From assembly GCA_945910005.1 (NCBI GenBank), contig OX246745.1, forward strand, positions 45,232,822 to 45,296,821: DNA of 64,000 nt, written 5' to 3'. This document shows, in pieces, positions 53,968 through 64,000 of this stretch. Below the pieces are notes generated by a model that was given only the letters and a program-made list of their open reading frames with translations, made no database searches and was not told the DNA's origin. Within the stretch, counting starts at the first letter, position 1, and every line of letters starts with the position of its first letter. The position numbers were made by a program, and so were the translations under genes. This DNA is from Isoperla grammatica (taxonomy: Eukaryota; Arthropoda; Insecta; Plecoptera; Perlodidae).

Positions 53968-55094
53968 CATAGGCGCCGACTTGTCAACATTTCAGGGGGG
54001 GCTCAAAAAAAAAAATGACTCGCATAAACATTGGAGACACAGTTTGTAGTAACGAAGTTTGGAGCTGGTGCAGTTAGCTGAGGTTGATTAGGCGTTGGTA
54101 GTAAACCGCGGTCTCTGCGTTCCAGGTTCGAATCCTGGCTTGGGCATGGACGTCACGTGGCGTTTTTTCATAATCATAATACCCCAGTCATCGTCTCGAT
54201 TAGCCTCGTTGCAAACATATGGGACGTAAAACCCAATATATAATCATCACGAAGTTTGGAGAGGTCTATGGGGTTGCTATAGTTAAGAGAAATATCAAAA
54301 TCCTCCTTGAAAAAAAAACGTTTCATTTTCTCCATCGATCTTTCAAGTTGCAAATTGTTTCATTTTGGCCATGTAATTGATTACTTTTTCCTGAAACCCA
54401 TTTCGAAAACTGGATGAAGTTTGATCCCAAACTTGAATACTTATAGATATGTCGTTTGGTAACCATGAACGTCACTGCCATCGTCAAGTCGACGGGGTAT
54501 TTTCCTTTCTCTGGAAACGTTTGGCTCTACTAAATCAAGCTTGTAAGCTCAACAGTGATTTTTCCCAAGTCGCTAAAAATCCGTCACGACGTAATACTAA
54601 TACCTCGATTGCCGTTGTAATTGTGTTGAGGTTGTGGCCGTTGTGCCATTTAAAAATAGAGGTAAGTGCTTTGGAAAATTTTGACTTTCACTGATCCTGA
54701 ACGACGTGAAATAGTACGTTTCAAAACTGGAGAAATTTTAACAGAAATCCATTGGCTTTTTCAGCCCCATCGCCCTGGCCTGTCAAGTGAACGTCTTGCA
54801 AAAACGTTATAATCGTTTGATAATAAGATTCGATTTGATACGAAACACCATCACCGTGTTTGGCAAAATGGCCTCAATGGCTTGTGAATCGTCATCTTGA
54901 AATTACTTGAAGATTGCTAATCTTTTTGGCGAGTTTCGAACGAAAGTTATAAGTTCACGCTGGTCACGCATCAATATGAGAAAATATCGTATTTTTCCTA
55001 AGCGTTCGATTCAATCTCAGGGGGGGCTCTGCCCCCCCTGACATTTTTCAGGGGAGGCGCCAGACCCCAAGCCCCCCCGTAGTCGGCGCCTATG
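53968..55094. mobile_element. hAT-like element with CATAGGCGCCGACT ends
   Basis: Termini CATAGGCGCCGACT ... AGTCGGCGCCTATG, with near-matching 8-bp flanks GTCTGTAC (53960-53967) and CTCTGTAC (55097-55104). Two extra bases at the right leave the exact border uncertain. A CAGGGGGGGCTCTGCCCCCCCTGA palindrome near 55018-55041 sits at the right end. Interior frames (e.g. 54449-54694) are unrecognised. A SINE (54065-54248) is nested in it. Confidence 0.75.
54065..54248 (+). mobile_element. tRNA-derived SINE, family 2, nested in hAT
   Basis: Same head (GTGCAGTTAGCTGAGGTTGA), box B GGTTCGAATCC and body ATGGGACGTAAAACCC as at 22660. A perfect 13-bp target duplication ACGAAGTTTGGAG flanks it (54052-54064 and 54249-54261). 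Confidence 0.95.
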
Positions 55095-55104
55095 GACTCT
55101 GTAC

Positions 55105-56112
55105 AGAAAAAAAGATAAGTTACATTAGAATGAATGCGTCTCAGGGTTTTTGTTTTTTCAATGTTCGTTCATATGCAGTTCAAATGTTGCCGCTTTTACG
55201 TTGCCAACATGCCAGGTAACAAAAGCACTAACGGGGAACCGCTTGGGAAATCAGACATAATGATATTGATATCCTCAGCCTCAGGCAATAAGTCATTACA
55301 TTTAAAATAACTAAATAGATTCATATAAGATACAATTGTAGCATTACTTCATATCTATAATTCCCGACAAAGTTAGGTGTGTGCATGTGTGTTGCCGCCG
55401 GACCACGTTGGCAATAATGAGTTGCTTGTATTATCTACCTATAGTGCTGCTACCTGTCGTCAACGTTGGGATGCGCTTCTAGTAAGGGTTCAGGCCCTAC
55501 GCGACGCTCGACATCAAGTGCACATTTCTATGTTTGGGTTGGGCAAAAAGATTTAGATACATTGAAACAATGCAGGGGCGGTTCTATGAATTTAAATAGG
55601 ATTCGATCAAGACTGAAAAACAGAAGTCCCAAAGATCCCGGGCTATTAAATTAAATTTTGTACCGTTATAAAATTTGTGTATTACGTATGTATTTAAATA
55701 TTTAAACGATACATTTCAAAATTGAAGTTTATTACAGTGGAGATGTTACATTAGGACTTGAATATGCAAATCCCTCCACATAATAATAATGTAATAATCA
55801 TACAGTATCACGTACCCCCACCCCCACTCCCACGCATCGTGACCATTAAATCGCCTGTTACAATGGTCGTAAACTCGTAATTCTTTTCTTGATATACTTC
55901 TTCTAGATTTGAATAAAGAAATACTGGTGTTTGGTGAGCTAAGTAATTATTATTATTGTACCAGGGCATAGTACCATGCATGGGATAGCTGAGGAGGAAT
56001 GACTCAGTCACATCAGTATTCTGGTATTGTGGATCGAGCCCGCGACCCCAGAGTTAGTCTCTCTTGCTTCCACTGTCTCCCTTATCGGTAATTGCAATTC
56101 TTCTGTTCTTGG
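55105..56112. other. intergenic, no gene seen
   Basis: A 62-codon frame at 55466-55654 has no recognised motif. Confidence 0.3.
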
Positions 56113-56414
56113 TTTACAGTCAGTGGCGTAGTAATAGGGGGGGGGGCAGCCCGGGGTCTAGAGGGGCCCGGTTTTGAGACAAGTTTGAGTTCAAAAGACC
56201 TGAGTATCAGGACGGTCCGGAACTGAGCCCTGGATACTGAGTAAAAAAATACAAAACAAGTAATTGTTTAAACAATTGTTGAAGTATCATCATAAAAATC
56301 ATGAAAATCTGTATGCGAGTTATCTTTACCTTGGGGTCCCCTGGGGACCCCACGGGGCCCTAGCCGTCGCCCTGGCGGCCAACAGTCATTCATTGATTAT
56401 AAAAAACACTCTCG

Positions 56415-57059
56415 TTAAGGTGAATCTACCCCCACTTTATTTTATTTTTTTAAATATGCATAAAGACAACATATGAGTTAGTATATGAAATACGCTCATT
56501 TGAGAATATCAAAACTTATTTTCAAGCCCATTTTGGAGGAGTCGTATGGTATTTACAACAGGTTTTATGAAAAATACGGCTAACAACTACGTTTAAACCA
56601 CATACGCGTTTGGTATGCGATTTTTTGTTTACACCTTACCCTCACTATTGGCTATGAGGATTTAGTGTTTTGAAATAAGTGTTTTCAATATTTGGTTTTC
56701 TACGATTTATTTTGTTCTCCGGTACGGAAATTGTATTTGTACCGGCGAGCAAAATAAATCGTAGAAAACCAAATATTGAAAACACTTATTTCAAAACACT
56801 AAATCCTCATAGCCAATAGTGAGGGTAAGGTGTAAACAAAAAATCGCATACTAAACGCGTACCGGTATGTGGTTTAAACGTAGTTGTTAGCCGTATTAGT
56901 CATAAAACCCGTTGTAAATACCATACGGACGGCTCCTCCAAAATGGGCTTGAAAATTAGTTTTGATCTTCTCAAATGAGTGTCTTTATATACTAACTCCA
57001 TATATGTGTTCTTTATGCATATAAAAAAACAAAATAATATGGGGGTAGATTCACCTTAA
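56415..57059. mobile_element. TTAA-ended foldback MITE, about 320-bp arms
   Basis: Near-perfect palindrome starting TTAAGGTGAATCTACCCCC and ending in its reverse complement, centre near 56738 (CCGGTACGG/CCGGCGAGC). TTAA at both ends recalls piggyBac targets, but the inverted repeat does not begin with the CCC of the piggyBac at 40394-43552. Nested in hAT element 2. Confidence 0.85.
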
Positions 57060-57069
57060 CTGGCACATA

Positions 57070-57268
57070 TGTAATAAAAACACAGCTAAAATTTTCTCGA
57101 TGCTGTTCAACATCACGTCACGCAACATTTCGACAGCTGCTCTGCTGTCATCATGTTGGTCGTGCCTGATGATGTCAGCAGAGCAGCTGTCGAAATATTG
57201 CGTGACGTGATGTTGAACAGCATCGAAACAATTTAAACTGTGTAAGTCCTACAGTGTTTTTATTAGTC
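57070..57268. repeat. hairpin with CAGCAGAGCAGCTGTCGAAA arms
   Basis: Inner arms 57098-57155 and 57168-57225 are almost perfect reverse complements. Weaker complementarity continues outwards to GTAATAAAAACAC/GTGTTTTTATTAG. Non-coding. Confidence 0.75.
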
Positions 57269-57470
57269 ATTCATTAATGGCTACATCCTGTCAATAATCC
57301 GCTGTTGATAGAATGTGCCTCATTTCTCGGAAAACCTTTTGTTCACAACTCTGCAAGTCGGCAGTCACCACCCCCAACCCCTTTAGAATACGACATGTCC
57401 ACACTTTTAGTCAGTTTGTGATTATCTCTAGTCACGGTCGTCGCAAAAGCTCTGATGTTCAATTTTAATA

Positions 57471-57640
57471 ATGTCCTCATATAAACATTTAAGCGGGATT
57501 AAAAAGCGTAAGAAGAAAACCGAGGAACTAGAAAAACAACGAAAAATTCCTAAAATACCTAGCTTTTTACTCAAAAGTAACACTGCGTCGTGTGATACCG
57601 GTAGTGCTAGTGACAATGTTGTCGAGTCCAATGGCGAATG
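57471..57640 (+). CDS. hAT transposase first exon (ZMYM1/TTF-type N-terminus)
   Basis: ATG to AATG|GTGAGT donor: MSSYKHLSGIKKRKKKTEEL and KIPKIPSFLL, the basic opening plus P-K-I-x-S-F signature of ZMYM1-like hAT proteins, more canonical than the copy at 11126. No stop. Downstream exons are missing, so at most it makes an N-terminal fragment. Confidence 0.7.
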
Positions 57641-57786
57641 GTGAGTACCAAGACTCGGTGTCTATAATACTTACATTTAATAATAATTGCCTAATAGTAA
57701 ATAACATGCAGATTGTAGGCGTCAATGACAGGGGCCCGCCAGCTCGCTGTAGCCCGTGGATTTCTAGCTACGCCACTGTTTAAAGT

Positions 57787-58420
57787 ATAAATAATTGTAC
57801 AAGTCCGACATCTGATAACTCCTAAAAGAAAGTCTGTATGTATTATAGGTCTCAGCAGTTACTTTCCATAGTTATTTGCGTAACTTGGTCTTGATAAAAT
57901 CTATTCGCTACCATATACTCATGACTCGCTAGTCCTACAGTGTGCAACAATACTGACATTATCACATGCAATGCAATGATGAAATGCATGTTATTCTTCT
58001 CCTGGCTGTACTTATTTTTGCCTTGGACAATTACTTCCAGAAACTTACGTTGCATTTTACAAAATTCTTCAATTTAACGCTGTGCTGTTGCCCAAAGCAA
58101 AATTCCACTACTCCTACTCCATGTAGACTACAAGAACACAAAACCTGCCACTGTAAGTAACGTATAAGATTAACATATTGCATAATTAAACTATTGCATA
58201 AACATAATTCTAGCTAATTTATATCACTATTTAGTGTGTATCAATCAATATGACACATTTTTCAGCTTGAGACTGAACTGCATATATTAAATTAATTGTT
58301 ACAACACATTAATTTATATTACCTATATAGTTTGGAATTTTGATGTTGAAAACATACTTTCTTGCATGCAGTGCAGACATTCAATATGACCCCCCACCCA
58401 TTCCCAGTATTTAACACCCA
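57787..58420. other. AT-rich intergenic, no gene seen
   Basis: Short open frames only, no motif. Confidence 0.3.
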
Positions 58421-59592
58421 GGGCCCGGATTCACAAGAGGGCCTAAGTCTGTTTTTGATCTTAACTCTATGACCGGCCTAACTTTGAACCTCTTGTGAAT
58501 CCAGGCCCATCCAGGCGCGGACTGGCTAGGGATGCCGGGATGCGATCGCATCCCGGGCCCCTGGGCAAATCCGGGCCTTTTGGCAGTCCGGGCCCCCGGG
58601 CTGCCACCAGAAAGTTCCTATGATGTAAATACGTCTCTGTATATTGCTAATATTCTGTAAAGTGCACGCTAGCATTTTGCGTGGCCCCTACACCTAGGGG
58701 CACCCATTGTTGCTATGGATTTGTTTCGTTGATGGGAAATAACATACAAACAACTGTTACCTAGGTAACAATGGGCGCCCCTAGGAGTAGGGGCCGACTA
58801 TGAATACCATCCTAATGGCCGTAGGCCTATCTCGAATATCGTTTTCTTAAAATTTAAATAACGTGCCCGGTAGTGCTACTGGTAGGGTAGCCTCTGTTAA
58901 TCGCGCCCTAAAATGGCATTATAGAACATAAATTCAATGCACCCCTACATTTTGTTTGCGCTTTCGGCGTATTTGCCTCCGGCGGCTGGGGCTTCGCCCC
59001 AGACAATAAACAATCCAATTATATGTTTTACAATTCGTTCTTAGCCAGGGGCGGACTGGGATAAAAAGGCCCGGGATGCTGGGTTTCGGGGGGGCCCGCA
59101 CGAGGTAGCGTGGTGCAGCTGGGGTCTGGGGCGAAGCCCCAGCCGCCAGAGGCAAATACGCCGAAGGAGCAAATTTTTTTTTGGGTGCATTGAATTTTAT
59201 GACCTAAAGTGCGATTTTAGGGCGCGATTAACTGAGGTCACCCTACCATTAGCACTACCGGGCGCGTTATTCAAATTTTAAGAAAACGATATTCGAGGTA
59301 TAGGCCTACGGCCATTAGTGTTACTGACAAGTAGACCTACTAAATATTGTCACTCGCAAAATGCTAGCGTGCAATATATAGAGTATCAGCAATATACAGA
59401 GAAGTATTTACATCATAGGAACTTTTTGGAGGCAGCCCGGGGGCCCGGACTGCCAAAGGCCCGGATTTGCCCAGGGGTCCGGGATGCGATCGCATCCCGG
59501 CATCCCTAGCCAGTCCGCGCCTGTCTCAGACATCGGCCTGGAATAGAGTTAAGACCAAAAAAGACTTGGGACCGCTTGTGAATGCGGACCCT
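58421..59592. mobile_element. nested inverted repeats, hAT-like CAGGCGCGGACTGG ends
   Basis: An 88-bp hairpin (58421-58508, GGATTCACAAGAGG arms) precedes a TIR pair CAGGCGCGGACTGGC ... GCCAGTCCGCGCCTG (58512-59523), whose arms of about 300-390 bp match through GGGATGCGATCGCATCCCGG, CGGGCCTTTTGGCAGTCC and CCTATGATGTAAATAC. A second hAT-type end CAGGGGCGGACTGGG lies inside at 59046. No clear 8-bp duplication. A relative of the first hairpin's sequence follows at about 59540-59592. Confidence 0.65.
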
Positions 59593-59989
59593 GGGCCGTA
59601 ACTAGGGTATCAAATGAAAATCACCCAGGTATGATTGGGCAAAGTACGATGGAGGGTCTGCGGGGAGGCCCCCCAGCCAATGCGGGTCCGGGTGTGATTG
59701 GAGTGTTTTAACGATTTTTTTTTTATAACATTCGTTACTGGTGACTGATGAGATTGTTGTAAATGGCAAACTTATATTATAATATTCTATGACTCGACAT
59801 TGGATTTCTTCATTTTCATATTGTTATGATATCATGATAGATATTATATTATATGGCACATTTTGTCGGCGTAGCGAAAACAAATTAATTTTAGTGCATT
59901 TAAGTTTCGGTTAATGACATTAACAGTGGTATTAGCAATTAAAACGGTTTACTATTTACCCGAGTTACCAACCCCTAGTTACGGCCCTG
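59591..59989. mobile_element. short TIR element, CAGGGCCGTAACTAGGG ends
   Basis: CTGGGCCGTAACTAGGG at 59591 and CCCTAGTTACGGCCCTG ending at 59989 are inverted repeats bounding about 400 bp. No target duplication or coding frame is evident. hAT-like by terminus style only. Confidence 0.5.
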
Positions 59990-62900
59990 TGTACACTACT
60001 GAACACAGCCGTAGTCTGGTGAATTTGACTTTCCATCGTTGGCAGCAATGTGTTGTCACCACGATTTGACGCGCAGGTGGTTGTGCGCATGCCAGGACTG
60101 AAAGGAGAACAGCGAAACTCGTACAGAGATTACAAGCCGCGCTTGCGATGAGTGAGGAGCAGTGCAGTCGGTGGTAGGAAGGCACACGCGTAAGAATGAA
60201 ATTTACGTTTCTTATTTCACGTATAACAAACAAACATGCTTTTCTGTGGATTTAAATACAAACAGTGTCGATAAACGTTTGTTGTGAAGTGCTTCTATTG
60301 TGTTTGTGTAAGGTAAAACAGTAACGTCACTCGATTTATTGGCAGTTGTCAATTATAATTATATTACCGAGTGAAGTGATGTTGTGGGATGTGGACGCAT
60401 TTTCGGTTTCTTCTTGATGGCGTTCTATGAAGTGTAGGCCTAGCCGCCTTGGCCAGGCCTAAGGAACGGGAATTATATTTCAACGAAGATTGACCGTCCA
60501 AAATTCCGAATTATTGTCAAGTTGTGGACACGGCTTAAAAACAAAATGGCGTCCAGATTAGGAATTTCAAAGGCCTAGGCTACTTACCTAGGGCCTAAAT
60601 GTGAACTTAAACTCCAAGCCTAACTATTTTATTAGATAGGTCTCAATCTAGCCTATATTTAGATTGCCTAAGAAACAATTTACGTAGCTAGTCCCTAGGC
60701 ATAATCAGAAAATTAGGCCTAGCTTACGTAGTGTTTACAATCGTGGTCTCAAGTTTAGGACCAGGCAGGCATGTCAATCATTAAATTTGTTTGTAAACAA
60801 ATTTGAAATTTGTCATTTTACTTGGAGGGAAGAAGGCTAGGCACAAAGCCATATCACTGAAGTAATAGGCCTATATCATGCTGGTCAAGATAGCAATATG
60901 CCTATAGCAATTAGCCTCTGCTTATTAAGTGTATTTATTTACAATTATATATAAACAAGTAGGGCCGAGGCCTTGTACGAACTAAACCTATAGAAACCGG
61001 TAGACAAATTGTCATAAGAGACTAAGTACACCAGACTATACCTGAATTGCAGATAATTTGAATAAAGCAAACAGTACTAGGCCTACTAGACGAGCGACTG
61101 AGTCGGGCTATTTTCGTACGTCCCTCAGCCCTGCAGGGTGTACTTAGTCTAGGCCTAGTCTTCCAAGTCCTCAGTGAATGTGAACTCGGCGTTTTAGAAG
61201 TCTGATGGTTTTCCTCGACAAAAACAGTTTGGATTTTGGAATGTTGACGTAGACTTAGGCTAGGCCCCGAGGGTCAAAGCCTAGGGTGCTTGCAACCTGA
61301 GTTAGGTCAAGTGTTGTTTTTATTATTTCCACATTTTTTGGGTGGATGTGGTCGATCTACGTAAAAACAAGGCTGTTGTTTTCAACAATTCGGATTATCA
61401 GAAGTGCAACCATTTGGATTTACTACTAGGCCTATTGTGCACTTAACTACCAGGTGTCATCCGGATCAATAAGGTAAATAACATCACATTTCAGACAATA
61501 TTTGCATCTTATGTTCACAAATTTGTATTATTTTCATGTGATCCGGTCAGTATTGTGGTCGGAAGTTATATATAGGCTATCTGTATCTATATAAACATAG
61601 GCTACATACTCACGTACAGTAAGTAATCACTCAGTAATCAACAATATGTAGCCTAGGCCTATATGATTTTTTTTAGATTTTTACAGATAAAACCAATCCT
61701 TAAAGCTTATTAGGTGTATTTAAAAAAAAAAAGTCGTCGGTCGAAACGTTGAATTTAGCAAAAAAAGAATAAACTAAAGGTTAGGTTTTATATGTAAAAA
61801 TGTTTCCTTTTAATAAATATATATAGGCGAACTGATTAGTTTTACAAAATAGCAATAACTTGGACAACTGGTTGTCTAAAGCTTTTGTAACGCACTCTTG
61901 GGAGACTGTCATCATAGAACCATTGAATTCAGAAAGCTAACTATGTGAATGTGTGGGATATGGACCACCTGAATCTTGGTTGAAATCTATGTGTTCTGGG
62001 TCATCTCTCGTCTTTGGTAAGAGTAGGCTACTATCAACTACAAGAACAGACCGAAAGCTGACTGCCTTCCCAGCCGTCATTCAGCAAAAGGCGTGACATC
62101 CTAATTTTAAAGATTTACTTTTATAATCTGTAAATGTCGAAAATTGGTCAGGACCTATAAAAATAAAACTTAAACAATTCAAGCTCTTGTATGGCATCCA
62201 ATTTCAAAGTAGCAACCAATGTACTATACACCGAATCCACACTAAATTTCGAAACTTTGTTAGGCCTAATGATGTAGCCTATTAAAAATTGCAATGTAGG
62301 CCTACAGTCTACACTGTTTCTTCAAAACTACTAGCTGTCACCGAGAACCAGTCTGTAATAAATGGTGGCCTCACTTATACTGTCAATCCTATCCCATATC
62401 TAGGCTAACGTATGACCGCCTCCTAACGCGCATCAACCTCTTCTAGCTGACCGTGACCGTTGACCCCTGTTAACTTATCCCTGGTAATGAGTGTCTCATC
62501 GCCTGATTCATCTTGCTTGGAAACATTCGAAAAGATATGTTTTTCTTTTTACGTATTGTTTTCGCTTTTTATTATACATAAGTCTATGATATTTATGTTG
62601 CAATTCAGGGGGGGGGGGGGATAAAACGTCATTGCAACAGGTTCACGGTTTTAGATAATGTTTTTGGTTTAAAAATTAACACGGTCGCTTTTTCCCACCA
62701 ATTTCGTATCATGCCACCGATTGATCATCATAATTCATAAGCCTGCAGAGGCAGGAGTTTATGGTGAATTTTTTTTGAATATTTCGTTTTTAAGATTTAA
62801 AATGGTGGTGAATTGTGTTGAATATTTTGTAATAAATCGTTTTTATAGCGGTGTTAATTTTTTTCAATTTTTGGCTACTTTTGGACCATGGAAAATGCAT

Positions 62901-63022
62901 AGGCTAAAAATTAGAACACAAATATGTATCAACCTATATTTCTTAGGTACATAGCACAACTATAAACACATTAATTAATCAATGAATCACTGAGTATGCC
63001 TATGTAAAACTGTAAACACTTA
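59990..63022. other. 3-kb stretch with no recognised element or gene
   Basis: GC-richer at the left edge, then AT-rich with unusually frequent AGGCCTA/TAGGCCT words. No tandem repeats, element ends or motif-bearing frames. A G-run lies at about 62609-62620. It could be intron or promoter-proximal sequence. Confidence 0.4.
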
Positions 63023-63030
63023 TTGTAGGT

Positions 63031-63873
63031 CAGTGACGACGCCAGGAATTTTCCATTGGGGGGGCCAAGGGGGGTCCTACGAATGTATAAGGAGGCCATG
63101 CAGATTCCAGACTGGTTTTCTATCGGTATCGGGAGGGGGGGGAGGGGGGGGGTTACACCAGGCTACATGCACTCGCGAACATGAAAATATGCATTCCATT
63201 CTTACCTAATTAATGCAAGGCAGTGGTGTAGTGCCAGATATACCAGTACGTAGTGGGAAGTTGGAGGGACACATCTTTCCAGACGAAAAAAGCATGGGGG
63301 TTTGGGGGGAAAAGCCCCCCACAACAATGACGCCGCAGGCGATTAAAAAAATCAGGCTTTAAGAGCGTGTTTTGAGCGTTTTAGAAAGCAATACCGGACT
63401 CGATGCAATACCAAAATACTGCAGTTTTGTATTCGATTTCGTAAGGAACTCTTGTTACGGCTCATGCACGAAAATGTTCTTTCACAAGCAGCACTTGATG
63501 CAGATATTGTTAGGCTAATAGTGCACAGTTTGTAAGCTTCATTGAAAGCAAGAAGGGGCATACAACCTTCCAATGACGTTTGAAACTTCTGGCTTCAGTT
63601 ACCATGTGCAAGCAGTGAAAAACTTGAAAGTAAAAATCAAAATACTAGGAACTCCAGTTTGATGAATATTTGGTAGTGTGGTGGATTGGTGTAGTAAATT
63701 TCAACTACAAGAACTAGTTAGAATGTGAATTATTTATTTGTTGGCGTGTATGCGGCGGCATCAACGTAGTGTATACGTGGTAATTTTTTTTGGCTTGGGG
63801 GGGCCGCTGGGGGGGCCGAGGGATTTTAGGGGGGGCACCGGCCCCCCCTGGCCCCCCCCTAGCGTCGTCACTG
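63031..63873 (-). mobile_element. hAT element, CAGTGACGACGC ends (843 bp)
   Basis: Termini CAGTGACGACGC ... GCGTCGTCACTG are flanked by a perfect 8-bp duplication TTGTAGGT (63023-63030 and 63874-63881). The minus strand keeps the C-terminal dimerisation segment of the transposase (63573-63352). The rest is deleted. G/C-runs adjoin both ends. Confidence 0.95.
63352..63573 (-). pseudogene. hAT transposase C-terminal dimerisation domain fragment
   Basis: LTISASSAACERTFSCMSRN followed by KSSLRNRIQN corresponds to the hAT dimerisation signature (P/I-x-S-S-A-x-C-E-R-x-F-S ... K-x-x-L-R-x-x). It ends near the right terminus, as expected. It lacks the DDE core and the N-terminal zinc finger, so it is a remnant. 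Confidence 0.8.
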
Positions 63874-64000
63874 TTGTAGGTCTACTCACACTAGTTTCCT
63901 TAATCTATGTCTCCAAATTGCAGTGCGTTGCCGAGGACGCCGTTCGGCCGTGACGTGACTGTTGACACAAAAACGTAAAAATTTGACGGTAAATCGCAAA

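Larger units (their letters stand above)
56121..57778 (+). mobile_element. hAT element 2 (CAGTGGCGTA ends)
   Basis: Termini CAGTGGCGTAG ... CTACGCCACTG are flanked by TTTACAGT (56113-56120) and TTTAAAGT (57779-57786), an 8-bp duplication with one mismatch. It contains a first transposase exon (57471-57640), a TTAA-bounded foldback (56415-57059) and a second hairpin (57070-57268). It is the same end type as elements at 10107 and 10423 but carries a different N-terminal exon. Confidence 0.88.

Overview
The window is animal nuclear DNA: spliced genes with GT-AG introns, AT-rich intergenic sequence, tRNA- and 5S-derived SINEs, many LINE families, Ty3/Gypsy LTR elements, and hAT, PIF/Harbinger and piggyBac DNA transposons. 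There are no prokaryotic operons. The transposon mix and the frequent TAGGCCTA word suggest a marine invertebrate, possibly a deuterostome. That is a guess; no species marker is present.

One host gene can be assembled by eye. It is a CPEB-like RNA-binding protein on the + strand (20222-29893). Seven exons have compatible splice phases and carry RRM1, RRM2 and the first cysteines of the C-terminal zinc-binding domain. The N-terminal exons and the end of the zinc domain were not found. Its introns are packed with SINEs, Harbinger derivatives, a MITE hairpin and tandem repeats. One repeat array starts at a 5' splice site, and another duplicates a 3' splice site in frame.

Layout. 0.7-4.3 kb: minus-strand Gypsy element with LTR, primer-binding site, and gag and pol in one frame separated by a UGA-CUAG stop. 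4.4-5.5 kb: LINE fragment. 5.6-6.2 kb: duplications and an A-rich minisatellite. 6.87-7.19 kb: solo LTR of the second Gypsy family. 7.5-8.9 kb: G-rich 140-bp satellite. 8.9-9.6 kb: Harbinger derivative. 10.19-10.39 kb: assembly gap. 10.4-12.8 kb: LINE with a hAT nested in its RT. 13.0-13.7 kb: another LINE fragment. 14.2-16.4 kb: 5S-derived SINE, then a large foldback element sharing the satellite unit. 17.2-19.7 kb: 50-bp satellite with higher-order structure. 20.2-29.9 kb: CPEB-like gene. 30.3-30.7 kb: a second solo LTR. 31.0-38.0 kb: minus-strand APE-type LINE split by other elements, including a plus-strand LINE. 40.4-43.6 kb: piggyBac with an apparently intact three-exon transposase. 44.7-45.5 kb: 88-bp satellite. 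46.1-48.4 kb: 5' part of the second Gypsy (LTR, PBS, gag, -1 slippery site, protease), cut before RT. 48.4-64 kb: SINEs, several hAT elements with 8-bp target duplications, foldback palindromes, and a 3-kb stretch (60-63 kb) with no recognisable feature.

Most open frames longer than 60 codons elsewhere look like chance or repeat-driven frames. All calls come from reading the sequence; no database search was possible.
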